Source: a virus
Strand: one strand, 5' to 3'
Length of the DNA: 64,000 nt
IMG/VR virus record: IMGVR_UViG_3300020156_000022
Coordinates: 1-64,000 of that record
Shown here: piece after piece, positions 51,513 to 59,768 of the stretch
How the letters are laid out: the number at the start of each line of letters is the position of its first letter
How positions within the stretch are numbered: position 1 is the first letter of the stretch
Notes under the pieces: generated by a model
Databases searched by the model: none
Told to the model about the DNA's origin: nothing
Seen by the model: the letters and a program-made list of their open reading frames with translations, nothing else
Made by a program: the position numbers and the translations under genes

Positions 51513-51639
51513 TGCGCTTAGCCTCCAAGTATTCTGCTTCTGAAAGCTTTGCTTTTGCAAGGTTTCTTATAGAAGGAGTCTTAGCTGCTTTACGTGTAGC
51601 TTTATTTAATTTTGTCCAAGGATCTTTTTTCTTAAGCAT
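51499..51639 (-). CDS. Small basic protein, 46 aa, starts two bases after tRNA-Asp
   Basis: MLKKKDPWTKLNKATRKAAK. ATG follows tRNA-Asp(GTC) as discriminator G, C, ATG. Confidence 0.65.
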   Translation of the reverse strand: MLKKKDPWTKLNKATRKAAKTPSIRNLAKAKLSEAEYLEAKRNGKA

Positions 51640-51641
51640 GC

Positions 51642-51715
51642 GCGACTGAAGGGATTTGAACCCTCGATCTCTTGATTGACAATCAAGTGCTTTAACCAGG
51701 CTAAGCTACAACCGC
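51642..51715 (-). tRNA. tRNA-Asp(GTC), copy 1
   Basis: Acceptor GCGGTTG/CAGTCGC, loop TTGTCAA on CTTGA/TCAAG, T-loop TTCAAAT. Confidence 0.9.
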
Positions 51716-51721
51716 ATAGAA

Positions 51722-51780
51722 TTTTGCTGGAATCGAACCAGCGATGCAGGCTTTGCCCCGCATACCTCTCCAGAGGTGCT
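51722..51780 (-). pseudogene. tRNA relic without acceptor pairing
   Basis: T-arm GCTGG TTCGATT CCAGC and D-arm CCT/AGG remain; the anticodon stem ATGCGGG/CCTGCAT has a six-base loop GCAAAG; acceptor strands do not match. Confidence 0.4.
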
Positions 51781-51843
51781 GTTATATAGGAATCGAACCT
51801 ACCACCATAGTGTTACCTATGTCCTCCCCAAGAGGGTCAGCGC
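51776..51843 (-). tRNA. tRNA-like, six-base anticodon loop (AAC?)
   Basis: Stem CATAG/CTATG encloses only GTAACA; T-arm GTAGG TTCGATT CCTAT good; acceptor GCGCTG/CAGCAC. Abuts tRNA-Asp copy 2. Confidence 0.5.
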
Positions 51844-51915
51844 GCTCACGACCGGATTCGAACCGGCGACTTCTTCCGTGACAGGGAAGCACTCTTACCG
51901 CTGAGTTACGCAAGC
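51844..51915 (-). tRNA. tRNA-Asp(GTC), copy 2
   Basis: Acceptor GCTTGCG/CGTGAGC, loop CTGTCAC on CTTCC/GGAAG, T-loop TTCGAAT. Differs widely from copy 1, so not a recent duplicate. Confidence 0.9.
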
Positions 51916-51972
51916 ATGGAGCTGGGAACAAGGGCCTACCGTCAAATCCCTTGATAAACGGATTCCCAACGC

Positions 51973-52047
51973 CCGAGCAACAGGATTCGAACCTGCATGT
52001 TTCCGTTAACCTTTCAACTGGTTCGTAGCCAGAGGGTATACGCCCGG
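51973..52047 (-). tRNA. tRNA-like, anticodon ACG (Arg), no D-arm
   Basis: Acceptor CCGGGCG/TGCTCGG, loop CTACGAA on CTGG/CCAG, T-arm GCAGG TTCGAAT CCTGT; the D-arm is missing and the variable region is long. First RNA after the promoter at 52107. Confidence 0.5.
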
Positions 52048-52106
52048 ATGATGTAAGCGAAACCTGCTCAGTAAGGATAATTTTGGTTGTCCTGCTTACA
52101 TCTACT

Positions 52107-52135
52107 ACTCTACATCAAACTTCTAATCGTGTCAA
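52107..52135 (-). promoter_or_regulatory. Promoter TTGACA-N17-TAGAGT
   Basis: -35 at 52130-52135, -10 at 52107-52112; then AGTAGATGTAAGC and a GATGTAAGC/GCTTACATC hairpin; drives the tRNA-Arg-like to tRNA-Asp group. Confidence 0.75.
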
Positions 52136-52143
52136 GCCCTCAA

Positions 52144-52773
52144 TCAAGGTGCGTTTACAGCAACTATTGGAGACACATAATAAAAGGAGTTGAACACATT
52201 TAGCGATGAAGAGCTGCTAGGAGGACTGTTAGATACTCCTAGTCTAGACACTTCGTGGAAAACATTATTGGACGGTGATTTTACCACCCACGTACCTGGA
52301 GCACCAGGGGGACTAGCAAATACATAGTGCCAAGTATACACAGCAGCAACATAATCATATGTAAACCCGTCTAATAACCTTACGGGAGAATCAAACATAA
52401 CATTATTATACTGCCCAGGTACGGGAGTAAACTCTTTACTAGCCAGAAGTGAATTATCTTGCTTACGATAAAGCATTACTCGGTGGTTAACTGTAGGTAA
52501 TCCTGGATTAGGTGTGTTAGTAGGTGCGCGCCATTGAATACCTAAGCAATCTCGCTGGCCGACTCCACCAGTTAAGGCAAACTCCGCACCCATAGCATAA
52601 TACGTTGAACCATCTACACCGTCAACCCCTGTAGGTTGATAAGGCCAAGTTAATGTTTCTGTTAGAACAGGAGCACTGGCACCAAAATCATCCCAAGCTC
52701 CTTCATAACGTACTTTACCTTGGTTACTGGCATTTACCCACGCCCCAGATCGGCGACCTTTAATTACACTCAT
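52144..52773 (-). CDS. Tail-associated-type protein, 209 aa
   Basis: Beta-rich, Pro/Ser/Tyr-rich with TYDYVAAVYTWHYVFASPPG, recalling DUF4082-like carbohydrate-binding modules of phage tails. ATG overlaps the fibre gene stop (ATGA). Late structural type gene inside the early region. Confidence 0.7.
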   Translation of the reverse strand: MSVIKGRRSGAWVNASNQGKVRYEGAWDDFGASAPVLTETLTWPYQPTGVDGVDGSTYYAMGAEFALTGGVGQRDCLGIQWRAPTNTPNPGLPTVNHRVMLYRKQDNSLLASKEFTPVPGQYNNVMFDSPVRLLDGFTYDYVAAVYTWHYVFASPPGAPGTWVVKSPSNNVFHEVSRLGVSNSPPSSSSSLNVFNSFYYVSPIVAVNAP

Positions 52774-54488
52774 GCGTCTGTATCAATCCAAATAGATCCG
52801 TCAGGAACAGTACCAGGATCATTTGGACCAACATATATCCTGGCAGTTGAAGCTTCTACGTATGCGGAACCATTCCATAGCATAACAACTGGTGTCATGT
52901 CTTCCACAGCAGTAACTCTGTTAGAAATTGCTGTAACAGTAGAAGTAGCTGCTTTAGCGTCTAAAGCTGTTTGAGTAGCTGTTGAAATAGGCTTATTCAA
53001 GTCTGAGGTATTGTCGACATTGCCTAAACCTACATCGCCCTTAACTAAGGTTACGGTGCCGGTTTTTCCAGCTACGCTGTCTACAGGGAAATCTAAATCA
53101 GTTATCTGAGACTGTGTATGAGTATGGCTGGTATTAGCTTTTCCATTAAGTGCGGTTTGTGTAGCAGAGGAAATAGGCTTATTAGCGTCAGAAGTATTAT
53201 CTACGTTAGCAAGACCTACATCAGCCTTTACAAGAGTAACCACACCAGTTTTGCCTGCAACACTATCGACAGGGAAATCCAAGTCAGTAATCTGTGCCTG
53301 AGTATGGGTATGCCCTGTATTGGACTTTCCATCCAAAGCGGTCTGGGTTGCGGTACTGATTGGCTTTGATAGGTCTGAAGTATTATCTACATTAGCCAAC
53401 CCTACATCTGATTTTGTCAAAACTACATCACCAGTTCTACCGGCAACACTATCTACTGGATAATCAATGGTTGGAGTATCTTCCAAATCATTATAACTAC
53501 CAGAAGTAGCTACATCTGCCAAAGATGAGATATTAGCTTTAGCATCAAGCGCAGCTTGAGTAGCAGTACTGATAGGTTTGCTTACATCAGAAGTATTGTC
53601 AACATTAGCTAATCCAACATCAGCCTTAGTTAATACAACATCACCAGTTCTGCCAGCAACGCTAGATACTTCAGATGAGCCTCCTACTGGCTTATCGAGT
53701 AAATCATTGTAACTTCCTGTAGTTGCTACAGTTGCTAAATCTGATATATTAGCCTTACTATTTAAAGCTGTTTGTGTAGCTGTGCTGACAGGCTTAGCCA
53801 GATCTGCGGTGTTGTCAACATTAGCAAGACCTACATCAGTCTTATTTAACGCTACTGCTCCTGTTTTACCCGCTACGCTAGTCACACTAGCCGTTGGAAT
53901 TGTAGGCTTGTCAGCTAGGTCATTATAGCTTCCTGTAGTGGCTACAGTTGCCAATGAGCTAGTGTTCGCCTTACCCGCTAAAGCAGTATTTACCTCAGTT
54001 TCGGTATAATACCTATCATCGTGCAGGTGATCACCAAAAGCTACTTGAGAATGAGTAGTACCTACTGGCAATCGTGCAATAGACAATACACCTGAAGTAA
54101 TATCTGAAGCTGAATGCTCATGAGGCCCAGATGGTTGCTGAGTAACAGGTGCATTAACTACAGGAACTAGCTTTGATACTGGCAAGATATGATTAGGAGT
54201 ATCGTAAGGAATGGCAACAGTCATAGTAGAGTAGTCACCAGACAACTTAAATACTAAGGTATAAGTCCAGCCAGAAGGAGTCCATTCAGGGTCATCGGTA
54301 GCTGGTAAAGCTACAGACACATATCCCTGAGAATTCAATGTTGCTTTGATCATAGAAGGTACTACTGTAGTAGTTCCGGCAGATTCAAGAACATAGCCTC
54401 TGGAATAGAATTCTAAACTTCCTGACTCAGGTGTTCCATCTGCCTTTAGAAAGGTTCCTTGCACAGTAATCATTGTAGGCATTCCCAC
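52770..54488 (-). CDS. Tail fibre protein with tandem repeats, 572 aa
   Basis: N-terminal beta domain (residues 1-110), then HEHSASDITSGVL and five copies of a unit of about 60 residues containing VAG-x-TG-x-V-x-L, K-x-DVGL-x-NVDNT, and KP-(I/V)-S-x-ATQ-x-AL, interleaved with HTHTQ-QITDLD. The C-terminal part (RIYVGPNDPGTVPDGSIWID) is a common fibre/structural end. The unit is typical of trimeric receptor-binding fibres. GTG start after GAGG. Confidence 0.88.
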   Translation of the reverse strand: MGMPTMITVQGTFLKADGTPESGSLEFYSRGYVLESAGTTTVVPSMIKATLNSQGYVSVALPATDDPEWTPSGWTYTLVFKLSGDYSTMTVAIPYDTPNHILPVSKLVPVVNAPVTQQPSGPHEHSASDITSGVLSIARLPVGTTHSQVAFGDHLHDDRYYTETEVNTALAGKANTSSLATVATTGSYNDLADKPTIPTASVTSVAGKTGAVALNKTDVGLANVDNTADLAKPVSTATQTALNSKANISDLATVATTGSYNDLLDKPVGGSSEVSSVAGRTGDVVLTKADVGLANVDNTSDVSKPISTATQAALDAKANISSLADVATSGSYNDLEDTPTIDYPVDSVAGRTGDVVLTKSDVGLANVDNTSDLSKPISTATQTALDGKSNTGHTHTQAQITDLDFPVDSVAGKTGVVTLVKADVGLANVDNTSDANKPISSATQTALNGKANTSHTHTQSQITDLDFPVDSVAGKTGTVTLVKGDVGLGNVDNTSDLNKPISTATQTALDAKAATSTVTAISNRVTAVEDMTPVVMLWNGSAYVEASTARIYVGPNDPGTVPDGSIWIDTDA

Positions 54489-54512
54489 AGCAATACCTCA
54501 CTTAAAATAAAA

Positions 54513-54546
54513 ATGGTAGCCGACTAATGATATAATCGGCTACCAT
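54513..54546 (-). terminator. Hairpin terminator
   Basis: Arms atggtagccga / tcggctaccat, six bases after the HNH gene. Confidence 0.7.
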
Positions 54547-54551
54547 CTTAA

Positions 54552-54998
54552 TTACTTCCTGTTGTAAAGATCAGTCCACTCGGGCACTCGTGGTGCAAAC
54601 AACAAAGGCATCCTAGCTTCGTCAGGTGTTCTATCCCTCTTTTTGTTATTACATGGAGAGCATGCAGCAACAGTATTCTTCCAGGAATTCTTACCTCCCT
54701 TAGAACGAGGAATTACGTGATCAATAGTGTTCGCCCTGCCGTTACAGAAAGCACAAACATACTTATCACGTCTCAATACGCCAGATTTAGACCATTTAGG
54801 CTGCCTTTGATACCTCCAAGTAGTAACAACATACCTTAGAAGTCTGACAGAAATAGGACGTATGAAAACACCTATTAACTCATCTGCTGCCTCATGTACT
54901 TCAGCCACACCGCGAACGATCATTCTAATCGCATGATTTAGAGATACGGTGTGAAGTACTTGAAGGTCTGCGTTTAATACTGTTACATTTCCACTCAT
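54552..54998 (-). CDS. HNH endonuclease, 148 aa
   Basis: Start MSGNVTVLNADLQ at 54998 after AAAGGAG. The N-terminal domain with RPISVRLLRYV and the C-terminal CAFCNGRANTIDHVIPRSKG, SWKNTVAACSPCNNKKRDR are those of the stand-alone actinobacterial HNH family. Own promoter and terminator. Confidence 0.9.
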   Translation of the reverse strand: MSGNVTVLNADLQVLHTVSLNHAIRMIVRGVAEVHEAADELIGVFIRPISVRLLRYVVTTWRYQRQPKWSKSGVLRRDKYVCAFCNGRANTIDHVIPRSKGGKNSWKNTVAACSPCNNKKRDRTPDEARMPLLFAPRVPEWTDLYNRK

Positions 54999-55043
54999 CA
55001 CCGCACTCCTTTCAAATAAATCGCGGTGTAAAATCATGCGCCT

Positions 55044-55072
55044 AGCTTACCACCAAGCGCATGACCTGTCAA
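55044..55072 (-). promoter_or_regulatory. Promoter TTGACA-N17-TAAGCT
   Basis: -35 at 55067-55072, -10 at 55044-55049; drives the HNH gene. Confidence 0.7.
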
Positions 55073-55076
55073 CATC

Positions 55077-56192
55077 TTAGTGAGTGTGCCCTAGCAGACG
55101 ACCACAAGGATGATCTGCATTACATACACCAGTCTCAGCAGCTACCGGAATATCGCCACCTACCAGCATCAAACGGTTTACATCCGTCGGAGAAAGGTCA
55201 GCGTTATTAGCAGCTTGAGTTACTGCCTGCATAAGAGAGTACATAGTCAGATTACTCTCGTTGATCATGTTATTGGTGATGGTATTACGAAGATTACCAG
55301 GCAGGCCGTACTCACGGAACATCTCATTCATAGTTTCGCGAGTCATTCCATCAAGATGAATATCAGTCATGGACTGAACACCATCAAGAGCACCTTCTAG
55401 ACCACCTAGAACTTCGTCAACAGCATCGCGAGCCCACTCGAATACAGCATCGTTGCGACCGTTAGCGCCTCGACGAGACCAAATGCTGTTAGCACTGGTT
55501 CGAGTATCGATAGCACCATTAGTGCACCAATAACGGAAAAGATATCCATTGATCTGAGTCTGCTCAAGGCCTGTGAGTGAGTTGACTAGCTGAATACCTG
55601 TTGACCAAGTATCGTTCTCAGTTCCGGTATTCTCGATTACTCGCACATACTCAGGAACAATCAGACGAATGTGGGTCTGCTGAAGAGTATGAGTAAATTT
55701 GTAGTCAGCGAATACCTCACCACTACCGTACTTAGCCTCAATACCGTCCAGAAGAATTTCCAGTAGCCGAAGGTTTGAATATGGCTGAACAGCAGCACGA
55801 GCTACAGCAGCAGCCTTATCACCGCGAACACCAAGAACCTTATATTCACCCTTCTCAAGGCCAGCACGGAAGAAATGGTTAAAGATTTCTTCCGTGATAT
55901 GAGATGGCGCTTTGTAGAGGAAGCCCTTAGGCAGCTTAATTTCCTTCGCAAGGTCGTAAATACCACTCTGAGTTAGCTGTAGTTCCCGGCCACCTACGCT
56001 GATAAAACCGTTAATTTCGTTGTTAGGCTGGAGAGCCTTCAATCCATGGTTATAATCCTCGCCAAGGCGAAATGATACACCTTCGCCAACTTCAAACTCA
56101 TGAATAGCTAGAGGCTCAGTATATGCTAGACGCTCACGAACGTCATCCAGCGAAAGTAGCTTGTCCTTTACGTCATCGATAGTAACTGACAA
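55077..56192 (-). CDS. DUF932 phage protein, 371 aa
   Basis: VNSLTGLEQTQINGYLFRYW then CTNG is the hallmark of DUF932 (TIGR03299) proteins, common in phages and plasmids, function unknown. Ends with a Cys/His cluster (VCNADHPCGRLLGHTH) that could bind zinc. Confidence 0.85.
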   Translation of the reverse strand: MSVTIDDVKDKLLSLDDVRERLAYTEPLAIHEFEVGEGVSFRLGEDYNHGLKALQPNNEINGFISVGGRELQLTQSGIYDLAKEIKLPKGFLYKAPSHITEEIFNHFFRAGLEKGEYKVLGVRGDKAAAVARAAVQPYSNLRLLEILLDGIEAKYGSGEVFADYKFTHTLQQTHIRLIVPEYVRVIENTGTENDTWSTGIQLVNSLTGLEQTQINGYLFRYWCTNGAIDTRTSANSIWSRRGANGRNDAVFEWARDAVDEVLGGLEGALDGVQSMTDIHLDGMTRETMNEMFREYGLPGNLRNTITNNMINESNLTMYSLMQAVTQAANNADLSPTDVNRLMLVGGDIPVAAETGVCNADHPCGRLLGHTH

Positions 56193-56214
56193 AATCGGCT
56201 CCTTAGTATATGAA

Positions 56215-56247
56215 ATAGAGGGGCATCGGTTGCCCGTACCCCTCTAT
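56215..56247 (-). terminator. Hairpin terminator
   Basis: Arms atagagggg / cccctctat with an inner ggca/tgcc step, after 56258-56524. Confidence 0.6.
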
Positions 56248-56274
56248 CCTAGCAGAATCAGCTACCCTCGTCAA
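56246..56274 (-). promoter_or_regulatory. Promoter TTGACG-N17-TAGGAT
   Basis: -35 at 56269-56274, -10 at 56246-56251, touching the hairpin; drives the DUF932 gene. Confidence 0.65.
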
Positions 56275-56524
56275 CAGGTTCTTGTGGAGCTGGATTCTTC
56301 TGCTCATACCACCAGGCTACAAAGTCATTAGCTCGCTTTGTAGCATTGCCAACAGCCCAGCCTTCCTCACGGACCAACATGTAAAAAGATCTAAACAATG
56401 TTTCATCTGTTGGAGCTACAAAGTCTATGAATTGATCTACTAGCTTACAAGAATTAGCATGAGATAGTCCTAATTCTCTAAGATGCTCATACAACTTCAA
56501 ATCAAAAAAGTCATTAGCTTGCAT
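56258..56524 (-). CDS. Hypothetical helical protein, 88 aa
   Basis: MQANDFFDLKLYEHLRELGL, DFVAWWYEQKNP. Next to recA; not recognised. Confidence 0.75.
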   Translation of the reverse strand: MQANDFFDLKLYEHLRELGLSHANSCKLVDQFIDFVAPTDETLFRSFYMLVREEGWAVGNATKRANDFVAWWYEQKNPAPQEPVDEGS

Positions 56525-56529
56525 AAACT

Positions 56530-57621
56530 TTACTCCTCATCAATAAGTGATCCAACCTTCTTACTTTCTCGGTCCCGTTGCAACAGCAATTCTGCTTCAG
56601 AGATAAGCTGCATTCGCCACGTAGGATCACTAGCGGCCTTAGAATTAAATTGAGCTGTACCGTTAAGGCTGTCCCCACCAAGGGTATCATCTAGCTTAAT
56701 CCAAGCTCCTGAAGATTTAATCAACCCATTATGCTCAAGGATCTTACGAGCTGACCATAGATTATCAAAGCCTAGACCATAACGAACTAAAGCTTTACCT
56801 TCACGCATAGGAATGCCAATTTTATTTTTGGTGCACACCATCTTGACTTCAGTAGCTATTGCTACTTCCACAAGTTCACCGTAGATGTTTTCTACCTTAC
56901 CCTTTTCCTTAGTAGTGCTGATAAATTCTACCATCACACTAGAATAGTAGGTAAGCTTCTCGCCACCAGGACGAGTCTTCTGCGCACCACCGAAAGTAGG
57001 CATCCCACCAATCGCCAAATGCACGTGATTGATAAAAATAGCGGCAGTTTCAGTTTTAAACAGAATAGAATTCAGCATTCCAAGAAACGGAGACATAACT
57101 CTAGCTAGCGGTGCTACAGCAGCCTTACCTACTTCATCTTGAAATACCTGTGAAGGAATCATAGCAGGAACAGAATCCCAGATAGCTAAAAGAATTTCGC
57201 CAGACTCAATAAGTTCTTTAGCCATATTAGCTCCGGTCTCAAAATCTTCGGGACGGAGCATAATTACTGTAGAAGTATCATGAATATTTAAGCCTAAACT
57301 CTCAGCATAATCTGCATCAAGTGCACACTCATAATCCATATATAAGATAAACTTATTAAGACCTTCTTCACGAATTCTCTTCTGGGCTAATGCTGCTGTT
57401 TGTAGTGCAGCGGTAGTCTTACCACTCTGAGACTTTCCGTAGAACTGAGTAATCCTACCTAAAGCAACGCCGCCACCCATAATATCGTTTAGTGCCATGT
57501 TACCGGTATCCAAGAATTTCACATCACTATGAAACCCAAGTGAAAACTTATCTGCATATTTTTTATTCGCAGATGCTAAAATATCTGCTACGTTTGCTTT
57601 TGCTTTGTCTTTAGGGGGCAT
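56530..57621 (-). CDS. recA: RecA/UvsX-type recombinase, 363 aa
   Basis: Walker A FYGKSQSGKTTAALQ (about residues 60-74), Walker B-like ILLAIWDSVPAM, the L2 region with TFGGAQKTRPGGEKLTYYSS, and an acidic C-terminus. Promotes strand exchange for phage recombination-dependent replication, working with the SSB (58311) and the Rad50/Mre11 proteins. Confidence 0.93.
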   Translation of the reverse strand: MPPKDKAKANVADILASANKKYADKFSLGFHSDVKFLDTGNMALNDIMGGGVALGRITQFYGKSQSGKTTAALQTAALAQKRIREEGLNKFILYMDYECALDADYAESLGLNIHDTSTVIMLRPEDFETGANMAKELIESGEILLAIWDSVPAMIPSQVFQDEVGKAAVAPLARVMSPFLGMLNSILFKTETAAIFINHVHLAIGGMPTFGGAQKTRPGGEKLTYYSSVMVEFISTTKEKGKVENIYGELVEVAIATEVKMVCTKNKIGIPMREGKALVRYGLGFDNLWSARKILEHNGLIKSSGAWIKLDDTLGGDSLNGTAQFNSKAASDPTWRMQLISEAELLLQRDRESKKVGSLIDEE

Positions 57622-57636
57622 TAGATATATTTCTCC

Positions 57637-57810
57637 CTAAGCATCTAATAATTCATTAATTAGTTTTTCCAGCTTTAACTTATCTTCAGGACTCAACTTG
57701 TCGATTCTTTCGCGGCCCTTATCTAGGGAATCCTGGATAGCCCTGTGTATACAATGATGAATTATGTGTCCATCACTTACACAGCAATAAGGGTTTTCTT
57801 TAGTTCCCAC
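57637..57810 (-). CDS. Small His/Cys protein, 57 aa, GTG start
   Basis: YCCVSDGHIIHHCIHR, then a charged helix (EDKLKLEKLINELLDA). GTG after AAGGGAG. Confidence 0.6.
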   Translation of the reverse strand: MGTKENPYCCVSDGHIIHHCIHRAIQDSLDKGRERIDKLSPEDKLKLEKLINELLDA

Positions 57811-58255
57811 GAATCTCCCTTAATAAACCTTGAGCTGGTGGATTTTGTAAGTAGTTTATATAGCGCTGTAATCTGTCAATAGCATGCCCAGAAGAATCTC
57901 CTACTTGCCCAATAAGTGAATTACATGGACCACAAATAAGACCTCTAATGCATTTTCCACAGATAGGGGGTGCCGGGCAGCAACTATGATCATGGTCAAC
58001 AGACAGTCTTTTACTCAATCCTCTATTACCTGTCCACTCACCACAAGTATAGCACATGCCACCTTGAGCTGCATAAAGAGCATCGTATTCACCATCAGAA
58101 AGGTTATACATCTTCTGCATTCTTCCAGAATGGTTTTTAGCCTTTAGTTCTTTCTTTCTTAATCTATAACAAGTAGTACAACGAGGGCCAGGATAAGGCA
58201 ATTTCCTAGTCGTAGATCCACAATCTTTACATGATCTCTTTTTAGGTTCTGCCAT
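57800..58255 (-). CDS. Endonuclease VII-type HNH nuclease, 151 aa
   Basis: Start MAEPKKRSC at 58255. Zinc finger CKDCGSTTRK...CTTCYRLRKK, then YNLSDGEYDALYAAQGGMCY and VDHDHSCC...GLICGPCNSLIGQ. Matches the recombination endonuclease VII family, which resolves branched DNA in T4; here it sits between recA and the SSB gene. Confidence 0.9.
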   Translation of the reverse strand: MAEPKKRSCKDCGSTTRKLPYPGPRCTTCYRLRKKELKAKNHSGRMQKMYNLSDGEYDALYAAQGGMCYTCGEWTGNRGLSKRLSVDHDHSCCPAPPICGKCIRGLICGPCNSLIGQVGDSSGHAIDRLQRYINYLQNPPAQGLLREIRGN

Positions 58256-58310
58256 ATTTATCCTGACCCTCATTAACTATACGATATTTACTTGTCTAGT
58301 ATAGCAGCTA

Positions 58311-59198
58311 TCAGTCTTCAATGCCATTAAGAAGGTCATCAAAACTGACAGCTTCTGCGCGCTTATTAGAATTCTTCTCAGCATCAGCCATTGGCTTAGC
58401 CCAAGGGTCTTCCTTATCCAGAAGCCCATTAAGTCCTGCATCGAGATTGCGCTCAGCACCAACAAGACCATCAGAAGAACTTTCACCTGACAGGCCCTTA
58501 GCCTGTGCCCACTTACGCTTTACTTCATCAACCTTATCTTCGATGAAGTCCTTACCCATCTTGCGGCCGATGTAGCGGTAAATATCCTTGGACCTATTTG
58601 AAGCTACATTCTCTTCAAAACGCTGACGGGTAGATTCATTGGCCTGCCAACCAGTCTTCTGACCAGCAATGATTTTAAACTTCTGGTATCCAGCATTCTC
58701 ACATGGACCAAGAATCAGATCTACGTCCTGAGGAGCCTTTTCAGCTTCCTCGTAAATATCAATCAGCTCGCCGAACTTCTGATCGGCAAAAGCCCAAACC
58801 TTTACAGTTCCCTCACCATTAGCAGGAGCCTTGTTAGTTCCGTTGGTCTGGTACTGGTAAACGTGAGTAGCGTACTTACGCTTTGGCTTGGCGAACATGT
58901 CAGGAGCATCCTGAGCAGCCTTGCAAGCAGGGCAGTTCTTAGCGTCTAGGCCACGCTCCTTGATGATATTCTCATCACCAATACAGATTGGATTACCTAG
59001 GAACTCAAAGTCCATCTCTTCGCCTTTGTACTGGACTTCACCGTTAATCATCTTCGGTGCACGAAGATTGTGCACATAAGCTGACTCAGGCTCTTCCAGG
59101 ACAACAATACGGGCGGATTCCTTATTCTCAAGCCTTAGCTTGGGAAAGTTTTCTACTTCTGCGGCACGGTTATTGGAAGTAAAGGACATCTTAGCCAT
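58311..59198 (-). CDS. gp32-like single-stranded DNA-binding protein, 295 aa
   Basis: Basic N-terminus, a central OB-type core with a zinc motif (NCPACKAAQDAP), and an acidic C-terminal tail (SFDDLLNGIED) of the kind that contacts replication partners. Length and layout fit T4 gp32-type SSBs. Own promoter at 59252-59280. Confidence 0.85.
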   Translation of the reverse strand: MAKMSFTSNNRAAEVENFPKLRLENKESARIVVLEEPESAYVHNLRAPKMINGEVQYKGEEMDFEFLGNPICIGDENIIKERGLDAKNCPACKAAQDAPDMFAKPKRKYATHVYQYQTNGTNKAPANGEGTVKVWAFADQKFGELIDIYEEAEKAPQDVDLILGPCENAGYQKFKIIAGQKTGWQANESTRQRFEENVASNRSKDIYRYIGRKMGKDFIEDKVDEVKRKWAQAKGLSGESSSDGLVGAERNLDAGLNGLLDKEDPWAKPMADAEKNSNKRAEAVSFDDLLNGIED

Positions 59199-59251
59199 TA
59201 ATTATCTCTTTTCTCTTTTAACTGAGCGAACACTTCTGGAACGCTATGTCT

Positions 59252-59280
59252 ATTCTACCATGATCCGTACCTTGGATCAA
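59252..59280 (-). promoter_or_regulatory. Promoter TTGATC-N17-TAGAAT
   Basis: -35 at 59275-59280, -10 at 59252-59257; drives the SSB gene. Confidence 0.55.
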
Positions 59281-59768
59281 GCTTGGTAGTAGCTTGTTTG
59301 TTGCAGGTCTAAACGCTTTCTAAGGTCTTGGCGAATCTTATCCAGACCATAGTAATGAAGCCTGATAATATCAACAGCCTCATTAGCAAAACTCAATAAT
59401 TCTTCTGCTTGATTTAATTGTCTAGCCTCTTCAAAAGCAGCTAGATTAGCATCTGCGGCACGTTCTTTTCCTGTGCTGTAATCACCAAAGCTAGGACGTT
59501 TTCCAGCATTAACAATAGCTTTATCCCATACTTCCTGCCACTGCATTCTGAAAAGTGATACTCGCCTATCAGCAGCAGACTTAGCACGCATTGAACGAGA
59601 CAAATAATTTTCTATACTGGTGAGAACTTCCTGTACAGCTACTAGGGCTGAATGAATCTCTACAACATCAGCAGAGAAATCAGGATTTTGAAATTCAAAT
59701 CTTGCTTGAATAACAGCTTCAATATATTTTGTCAGCTCAGTCTGTAGTTCTTGGCTCAATAGGATCAA
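59277..59768 (-). CDS. Hypothetical helical protein, 163 aa
   Basis: Almost entirely helical (LSRSMRAKSAADRRVSLFRM). Between dNMP kinase and SSB genes; perhaps a replication accessory factor. Confidence 0.75.
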   Translation of the reverse strand: MILLSQELQTELTKYIEAVIQARFEFQNPDFSADVVEIHSALVAVQEVLTSIENYLSRSMRAKSAADRRVSLFRMQWQEVWDKAIVNAGKRPSFGDYSTGKERAADANLAAFEEARQLNQAEELLSFANEAVDIIRLHYYGLDKIRQDLRKRLDLQQTSYYQA

